Positions 61,306-64,000 of a stretch of 64,000 nt of DNA are shown here, piece after piece. A program made the translations under genes and the position numbers. Source of the stretch: Pseudolabrys sp. Root1462 (GTDB taxonomy: Bacteria > Pseudomonadota > Alphaproteobacteria > Rhizobiales > Xanthobacteraceae). Below the pieces are notes generated by a model. That model was given only the letters and a program-made list of their open reading frames with translations. It made no database searches and was not told the origin of the DNA. Each line of letters opens with the position of its first letter. The first letter of the stretch is position 1. The stretch lies in NCBI RefSeq assembly GCF_001426945.1, contig NZ_LMFS01000001.1:3135916-3199915 (forward strand), written 5' to 3'.

Positions 61306-62793
61306 TTACCCCACCGCTTGCGTGCGGCGCCGCTCGTATTCCGCCTGCGCGTAGTGTTCGCGCTTGGCTTCCAGCATCGCGAGGTCGGCGCGCTTGACCA
61401 CGGACTCCAGGCGCTCGCCCGGTTCGCTGGTGGCAATACCCATCGACAGCGACAGCGGCAGGTCGGTGTAGAACTCGTTGTTGATGACGATGAGATCGTT
61501 GATCACCTTCATCATCGCCTTGCCTTCGGCGATTTCGACGCCCGGCAGGATCACGGCGAACTCGTCGCCGCCGATGCGCGCGGCGCGCGCCGGCTGATCG
61601 ACGATAGAATTGAGCACCTCGCCGGCGCGGCGCAGCAGCTGATCGCCGGCGGCGTGGCCGAGCTCGTCATTGGCCGACTTGAGGCCGTTGAGATCGGCCA
61701 TGATGATGGTGACCGGCAGCGGTCCCTTGCGCTCGAGACGGTTGAGCTCGTCGGCGAAGAACGAGCGGTTGCACAGCTTGGTGAGCGCGTCGTGGCTGCC
61801 GAGATATTCGAGATAGGCCTCGGCCTTCTTGCGCGCGGTGATGTCGGTGAGCGCGATCTGCACCAGCGACCAGTCGTGCTCGCGGCCGGGGAAGATCGAG
61901 AACTGCAGCAGCAGGTTCAGCTTGGTGCCGTCGAGCGTGTAATTCACCACCTCGCGCTGCTGGAACAGCTTGCCGTTCCACAGGTCGATGAGCTGCTCGC
62001 GGAAACACGGCCCCATCTCGTCGCGCATGACGACCGGCAGGCTGCGCAGCAGCGTCGCCTTGTCGGGCGCGCCGAACAGGCCGAGCGTGTGCTGGTTGAC
62101 GTCGATGATGCGGATTTCGCTGATGCAGCGATGCACGAATTCCTCGTGCACGTCGGTGAAGACGCGCAGATCGGTGATGCCTTGGTGGCGGACTTCGTCG
62201 ATCAGCCGCTTGACGCCGGAAAAGTCCTCGACCCACAGCGACACCGGCGAATGCGCGAACAGGCCGCGGGCATAGTTCTCGCTGCCGGCCAGCAGGCGGC
62301 GGGCGTCCTCGCGATCGGTGACGTCCTCGGTCGAGATCAGCACGCGCGACCAGGTGTCTTCATGGCCGGGCAGGATCGTCGCCTTGAGCTGGATATCGAG
62401 CCGTTCGCCGCCGAGCGTGTAGTTCACGGCGTTGCTGGCGAAGCTGCACTGGCCTTCCCAGAGCTGGACCAGTTCCTCGATGTGCGTCGTCAGCATGTCG
62501 CCGCGGAACACCTGATCGAGATTGGCGGTGAGATGTTCCAGATCGCGCGCACCGAACAGGTCGAGCGTGCGGCGGTTGACCTGCAGCAGCCGGATGCGGC
62601 TGGCGCATTCCTTGACCCGGTCCGGATGGCCGGCGAGATGCTCGCGCAGCGACACGACCCCGGCGCGGCGCCAGCCCTCGAGCAGCGCCTTGACCCCGCT
62701 GTAGTCTTCCAGCCACAGCGGCACCGGCGCCAGTTCGAAGATTCCGGCATCGGCGGCGATCGCGGCGGCGGAAGAGGCGAGCACGTCAGTCAT
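61306..62793 (-). CDS. Diguanylate cyclase with two tandem PAS-like sensor modules
   Basis: A 495-residue cytosolic signalling protein. Two homologous sensor modules of about 145 residues lie at about 20-160 and 175-315 (VPLWLEDYSGVKALLEG versus VSLWVEDFSGVKRLIDE; VNYTLGGERLDIQL versus VNYTLDGTKLNLLL). A GGDEF domain follows with ARIGGDEFAVILPG near 410. The usual inhibitory RxxD is replaced by SIVD, so product feedback may be weak. No EAL domain. It makes cyclic di-GMP. The ATG at 62793 begins MTDVLASSAA. Confidence 0.92.
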   Translation of the reverse strand: MTDVLASSAAAIAADAGIFELAPVPLWLEDYSGVKALLEGWRRAGVVSLREHLAGHPDRVKECASRIRLLQVNRRTLDLFGARDLEHLTANLDQVFRGDMLTTHIEELVQLWEGQCSFASNAVNYTLGGERLDIQLKATILPGHEDTWSRVLISTEDVTDREDARRLLAGSENYARGLFAHSPVSLWVEDFSGVKRLIDEVRHQGITDLRVFTDVHEEFVHRCISEIRIIDVNQHTLGLFGAPDKATLLRSLPVVMRDEMGPCFREQLIDLWNGKLFQQREVVNYTLDGTKLNLLLQFSIFPGREHDWSLVQIALTDITARKKAEAYLEYLGSHDALTKLCNRSFFADELNRLERKGPLPVTIIMADLNGLKSANDELGHAAGDQLLRRAGEVLNSIVDQPARAARIGGDEFAVILPGVEIAEGKAMMKVINDLIVINNEFYTDLPLSLSMGIATSEPGERLESVVKRADLAMLEAKREHYAQAEYERRRTQAVG

Positions 62794-62980
62794 GGCTATC
62801 CACAAGCGAGTATAATTGATTCTCAACCAAGAGGCGGCGCGGAAGATCATTTCTGGCACGGAGTCGTGAGCAATTTCCTTACGACCACTGACAATTCCTG
62901 ACCGTTATCCGCGATATCGGGGCGCATTAGTCCGCCGCCGCGCCCTTTCCTCCTCCACCGACTCCACCCATATTCGACTC

Positions 62981-64000
62981 ATGGCGAAATCACCCCCTAA
63001 AAAACCCGGCAAAGATCCGGCGAAACCGACGCGATCGAAGGCCAATCGTCCGGACTCGCCGCGAGTTCCCGAGGCGCTCGCCGACATCCTCAATCCGGCG
63101 CTCAACAAGGGCACCGCCGGCATGGGGTCCGGCACCGGGCAGAACTCCGGGTTGCAGCCGCCGCCGGACAATTCCTGGGACCGCCGCGCCGGTAATGCCG
63201 CCGAGTATCGTGCGCGGAAATCGACGCAGGGTTTCGAGGAAGCGCGGCAGGCGGACTACAGCGCGTCGCCGATCACCGGGCTCGATCCGCAGTTGGCGGC
63301 CGAGCTCGGATTAGTCGCGGACGATGCCGGCGCCTCGTCGCCGGAAGGCGCGCCGACCTCGCCGTCCCCTGGAGTGGAAGGCAAGAAGCCGGCGGGCGGC
63401 GAACTGAGCAAATATCGCCTGCCCAAGGCCGACCTGCCGACCGGACCGGGCGGCCTGTCGTCGATGGGCGTCGCCGCCACCGCCGACTCGCTGGAGCGCC
63501 TGCTGCGTGAAGGCCGGCCGGAATTCGCGACGGCCGGCGAAGTGTGGACGCCGCACCGGCCGCCGCGCCCGGAGAAGTCCGAAGGCGGCGTACCTTTCGT
63601 CATCAAGTCGCCGTTCGAGCCCAAGGGCGACCAGCCGCAGGCGATCAAGGAACTGGTCGAGGGCGTCAAGCGCCACGACCGCACCCAGGTGCTGCTCGGC
63701 GTCACCGGCTCGGGCAAGACCTTCACCATGGCCAAGGTGATCGAGGAGACGCAGCGCCCGGCGCTGATCCTGGCGCCGAACAAGACTTTGGCCGCGCAGC
63801 TCTACGGCGAGTTCAAGTCGTTCTTTCCCGACAACGCGGTCGAGTACTTCGTCTCGTATTACGACTACTACCAGCCGGAAGCCTACGTTCCGCGCACCGA
63901 CACCTATATCGAGAAGGAATCCTCGATCAACGAGCAGATCGACCGCATGCGCCATTCGGCAACTCGCGCGCTGCTCGAGCGCGACGATGTCGTCATCGTC
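62981..64000 (+). CDS. uvrB: UvrABC system protein B (UvrB), partial (3' end beyond window)
   Basis: 340 codons are visible. After a Pro/Ala-rich extension of about 205 residues ([20 protein letters not shown] and on) comes the UvrB core: [20 protein letters not shown], Walker A GVTGSGKT near 240-247, [18 protein letters not shown] and the damage-probing beta-hairpin region [20 protein letters not shown]. UvrB unwinds and verifies lesions in nucleotide excision repair with UvrA and UvrC. The start at 62981 was chosen as the first ATG; the extension could be shorter. No LexA box was seen upstream. Confidence 0.93.
   Translation, partial: MAKSPPKKPGKDPAKPTRSKANRPDSPRVPEALADILNPALNKGTAGMGSGTGQNSGLQPPPDNSWDRRAGNAAEYRARKSTQGFEEARQADYSASPITGLDPQLAAELGLVADDAGASSPEGAPTSPSPGVEGKKPAGGELSKYRLPKADLPTGPGGLSSMGVAATADSLERLLREGRPEFATAGEVWTPHRPPRPEKSEGGVPFVIKSPFEPKGDQPQAIKELVEGVKRHDRTQVLLGVTGSGKTFTMAKVIEETQRPALILAPNKTLAAQLYGEFKSFFPDNAVEYFVSYYDYYQPEAYVPRTDTYIEKESSINEQIDRMRHSATRALLERDDVVIV

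Overview
The window is 64 kb of GC-rich, densely coding bacterial chromosome. The gene content suggests an alphaproteobacterium of the order Hyphomicrobiales/Rhizobiales (Bradyrhizobium/Pseudolabrys-like; inferred from gene content, not from a database search). Indicators are an imuA-imuB-dnaE2 cassette behind a GAAC-N7-GAAC LexA box, abundant ABC and TRAP uptake systems, a paired DUF1501/DUF1800 locus, a fused DctQM permease, and short palindromic repeats that sit in frame inside genes. I saw no rRNA or tRNA gene, CRISPR array, prophage or insertion sequence. Both window ends cut genes: a cyclic-nucleotide-binding/thioredoxin-reductase-like gene on the left and uvrB on the right.

Layout. 1-3 kb: the truncated flavoprotein and an alpha/beta hydrolase-OsmC fusion. 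3.1-9.2 kb: the SOS mutagenesis operon imuA-imuB-dnaE2, whose coding sequences and junctions carry in-frame palindromic repeats. 9.2-16 kb: a secreted protein, aroE, and oxidoreductases (D-2-hydroxyacid dehydrogenase, LLM flavin enzyme, 3-hydroxyisobutyrate-dehydrogenase-like, FAD monooxygenase, cupin). 16-23.4 kb: a branched-chain-amino-acid-type ABC importer (livHMGF, with the binding protein convergent across a terminator), a cyclase-family hydrolase and a frameshifted M20 amidohydrolase. 23.4-31 kb: HdeD, CreA, a PAS chemoreceptor, a TRAP transporter with fused permease, and MsrP. 31-38.8 kb: a LysR/MFS divergent pair, an EF-G-like GTPase, an orphan solute-binding protein, a DUF883/membrane protein pair and an aspartate aminotransferase. 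39-46 kb: PAP2 phosphatase, GST, a small secreted protein, a 0.7 kb non-coding tract with tandem repeats, a PQQ-type sugar dehydrogenase, DUF486, an SH3-like protein, a CWC protein and ZntB. 46-50 kb: a three-gene TRAP transporter, a monooxygenase-fold protein with a decayed second copy, and DUF1272. 50.1-52.1 kb: a tight operon of related, unrecognised envelope proteins. 52-58.5 kb: the DUF1501/DUF1800 pair, an XRE regulator, an NTF2-like protein, an enolase-superfamily enzyme and a convergent IclR regulator. 58.6-64 kb: an ABC exporter, a second DUF883/membrane protein pair, a diguanylate cyclase and uvrB.

Main points of interest. (1) The mutagenesis cassette holds three copies of one palindromic element (57 bp inside imuA, 105 bp inside imuB, and one at the imuB-dnaE2 junction), plus a different repeat-derived insert inside dnaE2. 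(2) The 50.1-52.1 kb operon encodes three proteins that I align by eye as tandem paralogues of an unrecognised Cys-containing family; the middle member looks split from its membrane anchor by a one-base change. (3) The LivG ATPase and the EF-G-like GTPase lack hallmark residues. (4) Both TRAP operons place a strong hairpin between the binding-protein gene and the permease gene.
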